NCBI GenBank assembly: GCA_945872355.1
Contig: CAMBZU010000001.1
Location: 80,676 to 137,160 of the forward strand
Length of the DNA stretch: 56,485 nucleotides
Reading direction: 5' to 3'
From: Chitinophaga pinensis
GTDB lineage: Bacteria > Bacteroidota > Bacteroidia > UBA4408
The notes beneath the pieces are model-generated. The model ran no database searches. It had not been told where the DNA came from and saw only the letters and a program-made list of their open reading frames with translations. This document shows, one piece after another, positions 26,955 to 36,476 of the stretch; position 1 is the first letter of the stretch; each line of letters begins with the position of its first letter. A program made the position numbers and the translations under genes.

Positions 26955-28631
26955 TTACTCAATAATTAACTTCTTGCTAAATTGTTGTGCTCCATCTGAA
27001 AAGCTGATGAAGTATAAACCTTTACTCAAGTCAGCAACATTTACAGTTTGAGGAGTGCCAGTTGATGGTTTGTTGTTTAACGTTTTAACAACTTGGCCTT
27101 GTGTATTTATAATTTGAACCAATACATTTTTTGTAGATTCATAAGCAAGGTTTACATTTCCTTGCGCAGGATTGGGGTAAAGCATTAAAGCATTAAGCAC
27201 ATTGTTGTATTCATTAATGCCAGTTACATTAACCAAATGGCCATTTTTTGCCAAACTCGACCAACCAGATAGCCACAACTCAGTTGAAGAGGTTGAGAAA
27301 GCACCTTTGTAATTTACAGTTGTAAAGAAAGGATCACCAGCAGGATAAGTATCTAAACTTGTAGCGTATGCTGCACCTGTGCCACTTGGTCGTGGGTCTA
27401 ACAAACCATCTTGGTTTCTGCTAATACCGTAAATAGCTGGGTTCGAAATTTGATTTTGGTTTGTAGTTAAGTGTGAAATAAGGGCTGCTGCAGTTGCATC
27501 ATCTGCATTTGCAGTAATTCTAATGATTCCATTTGAAGTGCCATCAATAACGGTTGTACTTCCAATATTATAGAAAAGATTGTTTTTGATAATTAAACTG
27601 CCCGCCAATAATTGAGCGTATGCATCGCTGGTGTTGCTTTGCTTGTCTTGCACTTCAATTCCTTTACCTTTCATTTCAGTTACAATGCTATTGGCAACAT
27701 AGCCTTTAGTGCCAGCGCGTAATAACCAAGCCACAGGGTTGCTTGCCCCAGCAGCTGGTCCAGAACCAATATGCGTTCCATTAAAAACGGTTGGGTTTGA
27801 AGCAGGTGTTGCATCATCTGGTGTACCTCCATCGCATTCCCAACCACAATCTGCAATATCTTCTCTTTGAATAGAAAACCAAAATTGACCTTTACCACTC
27901 CAGCTTTCATCCCAATCGTAGCAATCATCTTCTGTAAAAGCAACTGAAGCATATTTTAAATTTACAGTTCCTCCAAAAAATTCAATTCCATCATCAGAGT
28001 TTGCATAAATATCAATGTACTCTAAGGTTGTACCATTGCCTACAGCGCCTAATGATAACCCATTTAACTCACTACCAGTAGCAATTAGGCGACCACCATG
28101 GCGAATTGAAATATAACGTAACACACCTGAATTATCATTGTCAATATTTGTTCCAGCGGGCATTCCATAAATACCTCTTGGCTCTGTAGTAGGTATTCCT
28201 TCAATATTCACCTCTGTACTTCCATTTTTAATGGTGTAAGCTTTCCCTAATAAAACAATACCTCCCCACAGTGCATTATCCGTGGGACCTAAGTCTGATG
28301 GGTCTAACATATCATCAATTTCAGCAGTAAAGATGATTGGCTCTTGGGCGTTTCCGTTTGCATTTATTTTAGCACCACGGCAAATTACCAATGCCGATGG
28401 GTTTCCAACTTCAGCTCTTGGTGTAAATTTAATAACTGTTCCAGCTTCTATGTTTAAAAGTCCTCCATCTTCAAGATAAACAACGCCGTCTAAAACGTAA
28501 ACATTGTTTTTAGTCCAGTTGTAGGTTTGTCCCGCAGCCAAATCAGCATCAACTATATCAATAATGTTTTGTGATTGAACAGTTGCTATACCAAGCAATA
28601 AACTTGCAGCAATAGTGTAAATTTTTTTCAT
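26955..28631 (-). CDS. Secreted right-handed beta-helix protein with T9SS sorting domain
   Basis: 558 residues. Signal peptide 1-20 (ending VQSQ), then beta-helix repeats at about 35-440 with VYLEDGGLLNIEAGTVIKF, LVICRGAKINANG, NDNSGVLRYISIRHGG and EYIDIYANSDDGIEFFGGTV. The C-terminal ~75 residues (ALMLYPNPAQGNVNLAY ... GLYFISFSDGAQQFSKKLI) are a T9SS type A sorting domain. The plus-strand gene at 37862 is a clear paralogue (shared NSGIMRY/SIRHAG, DDGVELFGGTVNLKY and the DWDE/DYDV block). It pairs with the downstream TonB receptor. The Asp-rich loops may bind cations (inference). Confidence 0.85.
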   Translation of the reverse strand: MKKIYTIAASLLLGIATVQSQNIIDIVDADLAAGQTYNWTKNNVYVLDGVVYLEDGGLLNIEAGTVIKFTPRAEVGNPSALVICRGAKINANGNAQEPIIFTAEIDDMLDPSDLGPTDNALWGGIVLLGKAYTIKNGSTEVNIEGIPTTEPRGIYGMPAGTNIDNDNSGVLRYISIRHGGRLIATGSELNGLSLGAVGNGTTLEYIDIYANSDDGIEFFGGTVNLKYASVAFTEDDCYDWDESWSGKGQFWFSIQREDIADCGWECDGGTPDDATPASNPTVFNGTHIGSGPAAGASNPVAWLLRAGTKGYVANSIVTEMKGKGIEVQDKQSNTSDAYAQLLAGSLIIKNNLFYNIGSTTVIDGTSNGIIRITANADDATAAALISHLTTNQNQISNPAIYGISRNQDGLLDPRPSGTGAAYATSLDTYPAGDPFFTTVNYKGAFSTSSTELWLSGWSSLAKNGHLVNVTGINEYNNVLNALMLYPNPAQGNVNLAYESTKNVLVQIINTQGQVVKTLNNKPSTGTPQTVNVADLSKGLYFISFSDGAQQFSKKLIIE

Positions 28632-28653
28632 AGTCTTTTGTTTTTTGTTGGCA

Positions 28654-28661
28654 CAAAAGTA
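28654..28661 (-). promoter_or_regulatory. -7 element (TACTTTTG) of the beta-helix/TonB operon
   Basis: An exact TAnnTTTG match on the minus strand, 22 bases upstream of ATG 28631; the -33 region is weak (TTCAC). Confidence 0.5.
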
Positions 28662-28703
28662 TGCGGCATAAATTCCGTGAATATTACTGATTGATTAAAT
28701 GAA

Positions 28704-28742
28704 TGTTAAATGTTATTTTATTCAATTAACATTTGCTTAACA
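28704..28742. promoter_or_regulatory. Repeated TTAACA boxes upstream of the beta-helix gene
   Basis: TTAACA at 28726 and again at 28737 (11-base period), preceded by TGTTAA at 28704 and TGTTAT at 28711 in the opposite direction. The 11-base TTAACA-N5-TTAACA pattern resembles Pho-type boxes bound by OmpR-family regulators; a like pair precedes the paralogous beta-helix gene at 37716. It is in an AT-rich gap, so chance cannot be dismissed. Confidence 0.35.
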
Positions 28743-28770
28743 TTGGCATTGTAGTAAAAATAATGCGCTT

Positions 28771-29418
28771 TCAATATATACTTCTAATCACCTCAAAAGC
28801 TTCTGCATTTTTAACCCCAATTTGCGCGCCTCTTACTCTGCCTAAGCCATTTAGAAAATCATCTTCAAAATAAATCCTATGTTTTAAAGTTTGATACATT
28901 TTTAGGGCATTTATTTTCTTTGCCATATGCCTATCTTCCAATTTAAAAAAGCAAGTAGTTGAAAAATTTGCGGTGTCCCAGGGCAGGTCATATCCGTAGC
29001 AAGTTGTATGCTTAAAAGCCCTAACCCCCTCTGCGTAAATTACTTTGTGATCTTGATGCAGCGATTGGCTAGAAGGTATGAAAACAATTTCGGGGTTAAT
29101 ATTATTTCTAACCTCAATAAGGATTTCTAAAATTTCTTGCCTGTACGTGTTGAATTTTCTAATCGGAAATCTTTTAATGATTAAATTTTCGGTAAGAATT
29201 CCTAACTCTTTTGTAGCATTTAAGCACTCTTTGAACATGATGTTTTTATCGATACCATCGGGAACAGTATCTTCACCAATAGAGAAAGCAAGGTATGTGA
29301 TATGCATGCCTTGTTCAAGCAGCTTTACAATGGTTCCTCCACAACCCAATTCACCATCATCAACATGTGGTGCAACAATTAAAACACTCTTCAACAATTT
29401 GCTTTGCTTTACAAGCAC
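28771..29418 (-). CDS. PIG-L/LmbE family deacetylase
   Basis: 215 residues. These zinc-dependent N-acetylglucosaminyl deacetylases act on GlcNAc-type substrates. The metal motif PHVDDGELGCGG (AHxDD-type) is near residue 18 and the second metal-binding region LHQDHKVIY near 122. No ATG exists in frame: GTG 29418 is the longest start, and TTG 29397 would give an N terminus closer to the family norm. No signal peptide, so cytoplasmic. The substrate cannot be deduced; it is not adjacent to a glycosyltransferase. Confidence 0.8.
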   Translation of the reverse strand: MLVKQSKLLKSVLIVAPHVDDGELGCGGTIVKLLEQGMHITYLAFSIGEDTVPDGIDKNIMFKECLNATKELGILTENLIIKRFPIRKFNTYRQEILEILIEVRNNINPEIVFIPSSQSLHQDHKVIYAEGVRAFKHTTCYGYDLPWDTANFSTTCFFKLEDRHMAKKINALKMYQTLKHRIYFEDDFLNGLGRVRGAQIGVKNAEAFEVIRSIY

Positions 29419-29613
29419 AAAATTAGATAAACTAAAGTATGACTTTGTATTACTAGGTTAACAAATAGTAACTATTTAGCGCTGCTGCTATTTTAAAATA
29501 TTAATTTTTTGTGGCAATAAAATTATGCAAAGGTTAATTTATTGTTACATGCACAAATTTGGGAGAAAGATTTTGATTTAAATTAAATTTGATTGGTACT
29601 TGGTATTTCTTTA

Positions 29614-29660
29614 TCACAGCTCGATTTTAAAGCGCTTTAATCAATAAATTATAGCTGTGA
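29614..29660. promoter_or_regulatory. Nested palindromes upstream of the surface-protein operon
   Basis: Within the 349-base gene-free stretch 29419-29767, an inverted repeat TCACAGCT (29614-29621) and AGCTGTGA (29653-29660) encloses a perfect 14-bp palindrome TTAAAGCGCTTTAA (29627-29640). This is an operator-like design about 110-150 bases before the first gene of the operon. The rest of the gap is AT-rich and I see no convincing promoter in it. Confidence 0.45.
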
Positions 29661-29684
29661 AATTTACCGCTATAATGCTCATAG

Positions 29685-29703
29685 CTTTAACACAAAGTTA
29701 AAG
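29685..29703. promoter_or_regulatory. Inverted repeat CTTTAAC-N5-GTTAAAG
   Basis: A perfect 7-bp inverted repeat with a 5-base spacer, 65 bases before ATG 29768. It can also be read as a TTAACA-N5-TTAA direct repeat, because TTAA is itself symmetric, so it may be related to the boxes at 28726 and 37716. Confidence 0.35.
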
Positions 29704-29767
29704 ATCAGGAAACGTTGTTATCGGAGTATAAGCCTTTAATTTGTAACGTTATTAGAAGCATAAAAAA

Positions 29768-30883
29768 ATGAAAAAATTAGTTATTTTAATTATTGGGCTA
29801 TTGATTGTAAAATCAGACATTATACAAGCCCAAAATGGATTAGAAGGTTTAATAGTTGAAAAGTACTATAAGTCCAACGAAAACGACACAAGTGTGAATG
29901 ATGTTGGTGGTAAGCTCCCTGTAGGTTCAACAACATATAGGTTTTATTTAGATTTATTGCCGAATTATAAATTTCAGGCAGCATACGGTTTAACAGGTCA
30001 TGAATTGCGCATTGAAACAAGTACCTTGTTTTTTAACAATGAAGACAGGGGAGATATTTACCCGAGTTACTCCAAAGCAAATGCAAAAGATAATACTGTA
30101 ATGCTAGATTCATGGCTTTCGGTTGGTGCTGCTTGTGCTGGAAATTATGGTGTTTTAAAAACAGAAGATAGCGATAATGCAACAACGGTTGTAAATGCTG
30201 AAAGTCCACAAGTACTGCAAAATGATGATGCTAGTTGTGGCATTCCAATTAAAACGCAAGATGGATTGCAATTAGGCACACCAGGTGTTTTTGGTAGCAT
30301 TGGTATTGATAATGAAATTGGTGTTTTTGGCAGCCAAAACGATGGAACGAATGGCCCTGTATTTAGCACTTCAAATGGTTCATGGTATTGCTTAGGTGGT
30401 GCTATGGGAGCTGATTCTATTACAAATAAGGTTTTAATTGCGCAAATAACTACAAATGGTAGTTTAAGATATAAATTTAATGTACAAATTGGAACACCTG
30501 CAGGAGGCGTTCAACAATATGTTGCTGAAGCTTTTCCAGGAGATACAACTTCAGTTTTATTTCCTGCATTAAATGATTCAATTATTGTTTTAACATCATT
30601 GGTTGAAAATAGCATGATGAATAAAGATATGGGAATTGAAATATTTCCCAATCCAGTAAATGATTATATGGTTACAATTAAACCTAGGTATAACTCAATT
30701 GACCAATCATGCCTAATGTACATTTATGATAGTAGCGGTTTGCTCATCGACCAGCAGAAGTTATCAGGTTTGTCGAAAGACGGCTATAAGTATTCAGTGC
30801 AAGGGCTTCATTCGGGAATTTATCTCATCAAAGTTGAAGATGCTAATCATTCATATTCAAAAAAGTTAATCGTAAATCAGTAA
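29768..30883 (+). CDS. T9SS-secreted paralogue 1 of an unnamed surface domain
   Basis: 371 residues. Signal peptide 1-22 (ending IQAQ), then an unnamed ~240-residue domain beginning NGLEGLIVEKYYKSNENDT and including LPVGSTTYRFYLDL, ETSTLFFNNEDRG, NTVMLDSWLSVGAA, GVLKTED and NKVLIAQITTNG. The last ~80 residues (IEIFPNPVNDYMVTI ... GIYLIKVEDANHSYSKKLI) are a T9SS type A sorting domain. It has close paralogues at 30909, 35124 and the N terminus of 39612. First gene of the plus-strand operon; 25 bases separate it from the next. Confidence 0.8.
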   Translation: MKKLVILIIGLLIVKSDIIQAQNGLEGLIVEKYYKSNENDTSVNDVGGKLPVGSTTYRFYLDLLPNYKFQAAYGLTGHELRIETSTLFFNNEDRGDIYPSYSKANAKDNTVMLDSWLSVGAACAGNYGVLKTEDSDNATTVVNAESPQVLQNDDASCGIPIKTQDGLQLGTPGVFGSIGIDNEIGVFGSQNDGTNGPVFSTSNGSWYCLGGAMGADSITNKVLIAQITTNGSLRYKFNVQIGTPAGGVQQYVAEAFPGDTTSVLFPALNDSIIVLTSLVENSMMNKDMGIEIFPNPVNDYMVTIKPRYNSIDQSCLMYIYDSSGLLIDQQKLSGLSKDGYKYSVQGLHSGIYLIKVEDANHSYSKKLIVNQ

Positions 30884-30908
30884 ATAAATCAGAAAAAAAT
30901 TATATATC

Positions 30909-32009
30909 ATGAAAAAAAAGTTACTTATTCTGCCATTATTAATGAGTTGTTTCTTTGTAAATGCTCAAAACGGGTTAGAAGATATAATAGTAGAAAAATA
31001 CTACATATCTGAAGCTAATGATACCAATGCAAATAGTGTTGGTGGAAACTTGCCCATAGGTTCTGTTACTTACAGAATATATGTAGATATGTTGCCTGGT
31101 TATAATTTTCAGGCAGCCTTTGGTTTAACTAATCATGAATTAAGAATTGAAACAAGCACTCAGTTTTTTAATAATATGGATTATGGAAATACATCGCCAA
31201 CATTTTCAAAGAACAACTCGGCTAAAAATACTGTGATGCTTGATTCATGGTTATCAGTAGGATCAGCTTGTACTGGTTATTATGGCGTATTAAAATCAGA
31301 TGATGATGGTTTGAACAACAATGTAAATAGTTGCACAGGATGTAGCTCAAGTCCTATTTTGCAAAGCAATAATGCCGATGCAGGTATACCGCTATTAACG
31401 CAAGATGGTTTATTAGCGGGCACTCCGGCCTCTGTAACTGCAGTTGGAATTAGTTCAATTATTAATGTTTTTGGAAACACTAGTAATGGCAATTTGTTTT
31501 CGACCGACAATGGTTCTTGGGCTGCCTTGGGAGGCGCAACAGGTCCAGATGTTAACACCAACAGGGTATTAATAGCGCAATTAACAACTGATGGGATTTT
31601 AACTTTTAAATTAAATATTCAATTGGGTACACCAGGGGGAGGAACCGAACAATATGTAGCTGAAAATCCTACAGGCGCTGAAATTCAATCAGCAGCTTTA
31701 CTTTATGATTCTGGGAATATTACTAACCTACAAGATTTAACTTCTGCAGGAACAGTTTATAAAATATTTCCCAACCCCGTAAGAGACAATGTTACACTGG
31801 AGCTTAGGAATAAAAATATTGACAAAAAGCAAACACTTCAATACAATATTTATAGTATGGAAGGCAAAGCTGTTAAATCAAACTCAATTTCATTAAACAA
31901 CAATTTTCATACTGAATCAATTGATTTAAGCATGCTTGAAAAGGGTATTTATTTTATTCAAATTAATATCAATGGCGCAGTTTCTACCAAGAAATTAATC
32001 AAGCTGTAA
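30909..32009 (+). CDS. T9SS-secreted paralogue 2 of the same surface domain
   Basis: 366 residues. Signal peptide 1-19 (ending VNAQ), then the same domain as its upstream neighbour (NGLEDIIVEKYYISEANDT, LPIGSVTYRIYVDMLPGY, ETSTQFFNNMDYG, NTVMLDSWLSVGSA, NRVLIAQLTTDG, and a YVAENPTGAEI end). An insertion with four cysteines (NSCTGCSS and others) distinguishes it from paralogue 1. The C terminus (YKIFPNPVRDNVTLEL ... KGIYFIQININGAVSTKKLI) is a T9SS sorting domain. It is a tandem duplication product judging by position and similarity. Confidence 0.8.
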   Translation: MKKKLLILPLLMSCFFVNAQNGLEDIIVEKYYISEANDTNANSVGGNLPIGSVTYRIYVDMLPGYNFQAAFGLTNHELRIETSTQFFNNMDYGNTSPTFSKNNSAKNTVMLDSWLSVGSACTGYYGVLKSDDDGLNNNVNSCTGCSSSPILQSNNADAGIPLLTQDGLLAGTPASVTAVGISSIINVFGNTSNGNLFSTDNGSWAALGGATGPDVNTNRVLIAQLTTDGILTFKLNIQLGTPGGGTEQYVAENPTGAEIQSAALLYDSGNITNLQDLTSAGTVYKIFPNPVRDNVTLELRNKNIDKKQTLQYNIYSMEGKAVKSNSISLNNNFHTESIDLSMLEKGIYFIQININGAVSTKKLIKL

Positions 32010-32051
32010 ATTAAATTAAAACTAGGGCATATTTCGGTAAATTTTATTTTT

Positions 32052-35000
32052 ATGATGAGGTGTTGTATTGTTTTATTATTTGTAGTAGTTAGCTTTACTA
32101 ACTCCTTTGCACAAGGCGTGTTGAGAGGAAAAGTAACTGATGAAAATGGAGAACCAGTTATTGGCGGTTTAGTGCTCTTGAAATCAAATAAACTGATTGC
32201 TTCCTCTACAGATTTAGATGGTAATTATAATTTGAAAATACCTGATAATACCGCTCAAGTTGTTGTTATTACTTATATCGGATACCTAAGTATAGAGGAA
32301 ACAATTACTTTGAAAAATGGTGAAATTGTAATTAGGAATTTCGATATGAAGCCAAGTACTAAAGAGATAAAGGAACTTGTAGTTGAAGGCAGAGCCAACA
32401 GAGCGAAAGATAATTACATGGAGAAAATGAAAATTAACTCGGCAACAACCATTGATTTTATTTCGGCTGAAACCATTAAAAAGACAGGAGATGCTAACGT
32501 TGCAGCTGCTGTAGCACGTGTTTCAGGTGTAGCAACAAATGGTGCATTTATTACTGTGAGAGGGATTGGCGATAGGTATGTTAAAACACTCATCAATGGC
32601 CTTGTTATTCCCACTTTAGACCCACTTACAAATAATATTAAACTTGACTTATTTCCTGCAAGTTTGTTAGATAATTTATTTATTACCAAAACCGCAAGTC
32701 CTGAATTGCCAGGTGATTTTAGTGGGGCATTAATTTCATTGCAAACTAAAGATTTCCCTGATAAATTAATTGTAAATGTTGAAAGCTCGGCTGGCTATAA
32801 CAATCAAACTGCCTTTAAGGAAATTCTTTCAACACAAAGAAGTTCTACAGAATGGCTTGGATATGATAATGATTTAAGAGATGTTGACCATTTGGCTTAT
32901 AGAGAAGTTAAGGATGAGATTTCAATTTATGATCAGATGTTAGTTTTAGGCTTAAAAGATTATTATTATTCAATGGGTATAGACGAGAATACACCATTTA
33001 CTGAAGATTATTTTAAGCTTGGATTAGTGCAATTAGGCTTTTTAGAGAAAGGTAAATTCGATGATGCAGAAGCATTTTTAGCAGCAAAGAATAAATTTTC
33101 TGAAAATAATGTAAATAGAAATAATGCTTTCCGAACCATTAATGGTGATGCAGTTAAATTTGGGCAATCATTACCTAATAATTGGGATACAAAAAACAGA
33201 GTAGCTCCGTTAAACTTTTCGCAAAGCTTTAGTATTGGAAATCAAGTATTGTTGTTTAAAAGACCTTTGGGAATACTTGCAGGATTCCGTTATTCAAGTG
33301 CAGTTCAGAGTGATCCCAATTCAAAATTAAGTCGTATTGGGGGTATCATTAATGATAATGTTAATTATAGTTTAAGTACAACTCAAAATTCCACCAAGGA
33401 AACCAATGGTTTGAATGGGCTCATCCAATTAGCCTACAAGTTACACGATAATCACAGTTTTTCTTTATTGTTTATGCCTAATTTTTTGGGTGTAAATAAT
33501 GTTAGAAATTTTGTAGACACGATCAATTCACTGGCAAATATTGTCGCTAAAGATCAGTTTTATGAACAAAGGAAACAGTTGGTTTATCAAGCTAAATCAC
33601 AACATTATTTCCCAGCAATTAAATGCAAGGTAGAATTTAATGGCTCATATACATTTGGAAAGAGTGTTGCGCCCGATTTTAAAAGCCTTCAATACACTAT
33701 TTCGCCTCTTAATAATTTAAATGGAATTGGAGGCGCAGATGCACCTGTTAGAAGATTTTACAGGTATTTAGATGATGACTTATTAGATTCCAAGTTGAAA
33801 GTAGAAATTCCATTTTTTGAAAAATCTGGGTTAAGCAGAAAACTTAAGTTCGGAGGTTCGTATTTGCAAAGCAATAGAGATACTAGACAATATGAATATT
33901 TTTTAGGTGGAGGTCCGTTTGGAGCTGACGGTTTTGCAAATGAAGATGTAAACGGTTATTTCTCAAACAGTGAATATGGATTTAATACTTACACCAACCA
34001 ATCAGGCCTTGAGGAAGTTACCATAAATAAATATTTTAGAAGAGTTGCATTAGATTCATATCATACCATTGGCCACAATAAAATTTATGCAGGATTTATG
34101 ATGTTAGATTTTGCTATTGTAAATAAATTAAGGATTTCTGGTGGATTAAGAGTTGAAAAGACGGATACTTATACCGATGTTTTTAAATTTGATTCCTTAG
34201 GCTATTCAGCAAACGATCAACGAAGATTGCAGCGCGAGGATCTTTATATTGTAAATCCAGGTGTGATTGACCAAACTAATTTTTTACCTAGCATTAATTT
34301 AATTTATAAAGTTAAAAATGATGAACAGGCTCCTATCAATCTAAGGGCTAATTACAGCAAAACAATAGCTAGACCAAGTATTAGGGAGCTAAGTGAAACT
34401 TTAATTTTTGATTATGAATTCAGAACATTTGTTTTTGGAAACTCATCCTTAAAAGTAGTTGAAATTGATAATTACGATTTACGACTAGAATCTTATTTTA
34501 GTAATGGTGATAATATATCTGTAAGCTTATTTTATAAAAACTTTAAAAATCATATTGAGTTTGTACAAACTACCCAAGGCTTTAGTTGGCAGAATGCGAG
34601 TTCATCAAATGTACAGGGAATTGAATTGGATGGAAGAAAAAAGATAGTTAAAGGACTTGATTTTACAGCCAACATTACTTTTGCGAAATCAATCACAACT
34701 GTTGTGCTTAATACCCTGTTTGTTAAAGATGGGATTAAAGTTTATGCGCCAGAAGATACTATAACAAGAAAAATGGCTGGACAAGCTCCTTATGTGTTGA
34801 ATGGTATTTTAAGTTATTCGCTCGATAGTATTGGTTTGTCTTTTGCAGTGAGCTACAATATGCAGGGCCCCAGATTATCAATAGTTTCTGCACAACCTGA
34901 TTTTATTCCAGATGTATATGAGTTACCAAGGCATTTACTTGATTTTAAAGTGTCGAAAACCATTGGAAAGTACTTTGTAGTAAGTGCTACTGTGAAAGAT

Positions 35001-35114
35001 ATTTTCAATGCACCCATTAGAAGATCTTACATTTTATCTGACGAATCTAATATTGATTTTGATAGTTACAGGTATGGAACCAATTATTTACTTTCTATTG
35101 CTTACAAATTATAA
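32052..35114 (+). CDS. TonB-dependent outer-membrane receptor (second of two)
   Basis: 1020 residues. Signal peptide about 1-21, carboxypeptidase-like domain at 25-110 (RGKVTDENGEPVIGGLVLL), plug (about 125-235) with TVRGIGDRYVKTLINGLVIP, and a long barrel ending NYLLSIAYKL. It is a paralogue of the minus-strand receptor at 23809 (same overall size and the same RGxGDRY plug motif). It lies between paralogues 2 and 3 of the surface-domain family, 42 bases after one and 9 bases before the other, so it is cotranscribed with them. Confidence 0.9.
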   Translation: MMRCCIVLLFVVVSFTNSFAQGVLRGKVTDENGEPVIGGLVLLKSNKLIASSTDLDGNYNLKIPDNTAQVVVITYIGYLSIEETITLKNGEIVIRNFDMKPSTKEIKELVVEGRANRAKDNYMEKMKINSATTIDFISAETIKKTGDANVAAAVARVSGVATNGAFITVRGIGDRYVKTLINGLVIPTLDPLTNNIKLDLFPASLLDNLFITKTASPELPGDFSGALISLQTKDFPDKLIVNVESSAGYNNQTAFKEILSTQRSSTEWLGYDNDLRDVDHLAYREVKDEISIYDQMLVLGLKDYYYSMGIDENTPFTEDYFKLGLVQLGFLEKGKFDDAEAFLAAKNKFSENNVNRNNAFRTINGDAVKFGQSLPNNWDTKNRVAPLNFSQSFSIGNQVLLFKRPLGILAGFRYSSAVQSDPNSKLSRIGGIINDNVNYSLSTTQNSTKETNGLNGLIQLAYKLHDNHSFSLLFMPNFLGVNNVRNFVDTINSLANIVAKDQFYEQRKQLVYQAKSQHYFPAIKCKVEFNGSYTFGKSVAPDFKSLQYTISPLNNLNGIGGADAPVRRFYRYLDDDLLDSKLKVEIPFFEKSGLSRKLKFGGSYLQSNRDTRQYEYFLGGGPFGADGFANEDVNGYFSNSEYGFNTYTNQSGLEEVTINKYFRRVALDSYHTIGHNKIYAGFMMLDFAIVNKLRISGGLRVEKTDTYTDVFKFDSLGYSANDQRRLQREDLYIVNPGVIDQTNFLPSINLIYKVKNDEQAPINLRANYSKTIARPSIRELSETLIFDYEFRTFVFGNSSLKVVEIDNYDLRLESYFSNGDNISVSLFYKNFKNHIEFVQTTQGFSWQNASSSNVQGIELDGRKKIVKGLDFTANITFAKSITTVVLNTLFVKDGIKVYAPEDTITRKMAGQAPYVLNGILSYSLDSIGLSFAVSYNMQGPRLSIVSAQPDFIPDVYELPRHLLDFKVSKTIGKYFVVSATVKDIFNAPIRRSYILSDESNIDFDSYRYGTNYLLSIAYKL

Positions 35115-35123
35115 TACAGCAGC

Positions 35124-36470
35124 ATGTTAAATTTTATTTCAAAAGCGCTTCTATTCATTATTGCACTTTTTATTCCTCAGTTTGTAACCGCACAAATTGA
35201 AAATGTAATTGTTGAAACATATTATATTGCTGATGTCAATGATGCTACTGATACAACTGGGGGAGGTGTTGAAGCTGGAACAAAAACCTTTAGGATTTAT
35301 GTGGATTTAAAAGAAGGTTCAAAATTAAAAAAAGTTTATGGCGATCAATATCATGCGCTTGTTTTTAAAAGCACAGAAAATTTCTTTAACAACAAAGTGG
35401 ATGGGCAAAGTTTTGCGAAAGACTTTAATAAAAATAGATTTAAAGAAAATACAGTTGCACTAGATACATGGCTTACCATTGGTCAAATTTCAAATTCAAG
35501 CACTAAGGTGTATTATGGTGTTTTAAAACAGCAAGACCGTGATGGCTCATTTATTGGCGGAACTACAAATAGTGATGGTGGAAGTGCTGCCTTGAGTGAA
35601 GGTTTATTGAACAATGTTAACAGCGAAATTGGTATTGCACTAACTACAGCTGATGGAATTGATACAATGAATCTTGTTCTAGCTAATTGGGCCAGCTATG
35701 GTATTTTAGATGCTGTAACTTCTTCAGATTCTACTATTTTCGGATCTATAGTTGCGGGCAAAGAATTTATTAGTAATAATGCAGGTATACAAAATTCTGG
35801 TGCAATTGGTGTAATTAGAAACGAAAATAAAGTACTTATTGCACAGCTCACCACAAAAGGCGAATTATCATTTGAAATCAACTTGGAGTTAGAAGAGCCC
35901 GATGGAATCAACACTAAAATAGTTAAGTATGTGGCACGAAAAGATACCTTACTTGCAGCCGAGAAATTGAGTCCATTTTTAAGATTCCCATTTTTATGTG
36001 GTTGCACAAATGCCAACTTTACCGAGTATAGTGATATCTATGCCTGTGATTTTGCCGATTCGTGTAAAACACAAGTTATATTGGGATGCATGGATACCAG
36101 TGCTTGCAATTATGATCCAAAAGCAAATTTTAATGTACAATCTTTATGCTGTTATCCTGGTTATTGCAATGATAGAAACTTGGCTATTGTTTGCCCCGAA
36201 ATAGAAACGGATTTATTAAAGTATTTCCTTTTTCCAAATCCTGCAAAAGATGCAATTAGTTTAAATATTTGGTTGCCAGAAGTGCCAACAGAAGTGCGCT
36301 ATAGCATTGAAAATATTTTTGGAGAAGCAACTCAAGCAGAAAATAATCTTGGGCAACTAACAGGAAATTCAACTGTGTCAATTGATATTACAGCGTTAAA
36401 GAATGGTATTTATTATATGAAAGTAAGCACCGGAGATAAAGCACAAAGGAAAGTATTTATAAAGAACTAA
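35124..36470 (+). CDS. T9SS-secreted paralogue 3 with Cys-rich insert
   Basis: 448 residues. Signal peptide about 1-23 (ending VTAQ), then the same domain in more diverged form (ENVIVETYYIADVNDATD, GTKTFRIYVDLKEGSK, STENFFNNKVDG, NTVALDTWLTIGQ, NKVLIAQLTTKGEL). Before the T9SS domain lies a ~75-residue Cys-rich segment including CGCTNANFTEY and GCMDTSACNYDPKANF, the latter a match to the common Bacteroidota GCxDxxACNYDPxAxxxDGSC-type repeat. The C terminus (FLFPNPAKDAISLNIW ... GIYYMKVSTGDKAQRKVFI) is a sorting domain. It starts 9 bases after the receptor stop. Confidence 0.78.
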   Translation: MLNFISKALLFIIALFIPQFVTAQIENVIVETYYIADVNDATDTTGGGVEAGTKTFRIYVDLKEGSKLKKVYGDQYHALVFKSTENFFNNKVDGQSFAKDFNKNRFKENTVALDTWLTIGQISNSSTKVYYGVLKQQDRDGSFIGGTTNSDGGSAALSEGLLNNVNSEIGIALTTADGIDTMNLVLANWASYGILDAVTSSDSTIFGSIVAGKEFISNNAGIQNSGAIGVIRNENKVLIAQLTTKGELSFEINLELEEPDGINTKIVKYVARKDTLLAAEKLSPFLRFPFLCGCTNANFTEYSDIYACDFADSCKTQVILGCMDTSACNYDPKANFNVQSLCCYPGYCNDRNLAIVCPEIETDLLKYFLFPNPAKDAISLNIWLPEVPTEVRYSIENIFGEATQAENNLGQLTGNSTVSIDITALKNGIYYMKVSTGDKAQRKVFIKN

Positions 36471-36476
36471 TTAGTG

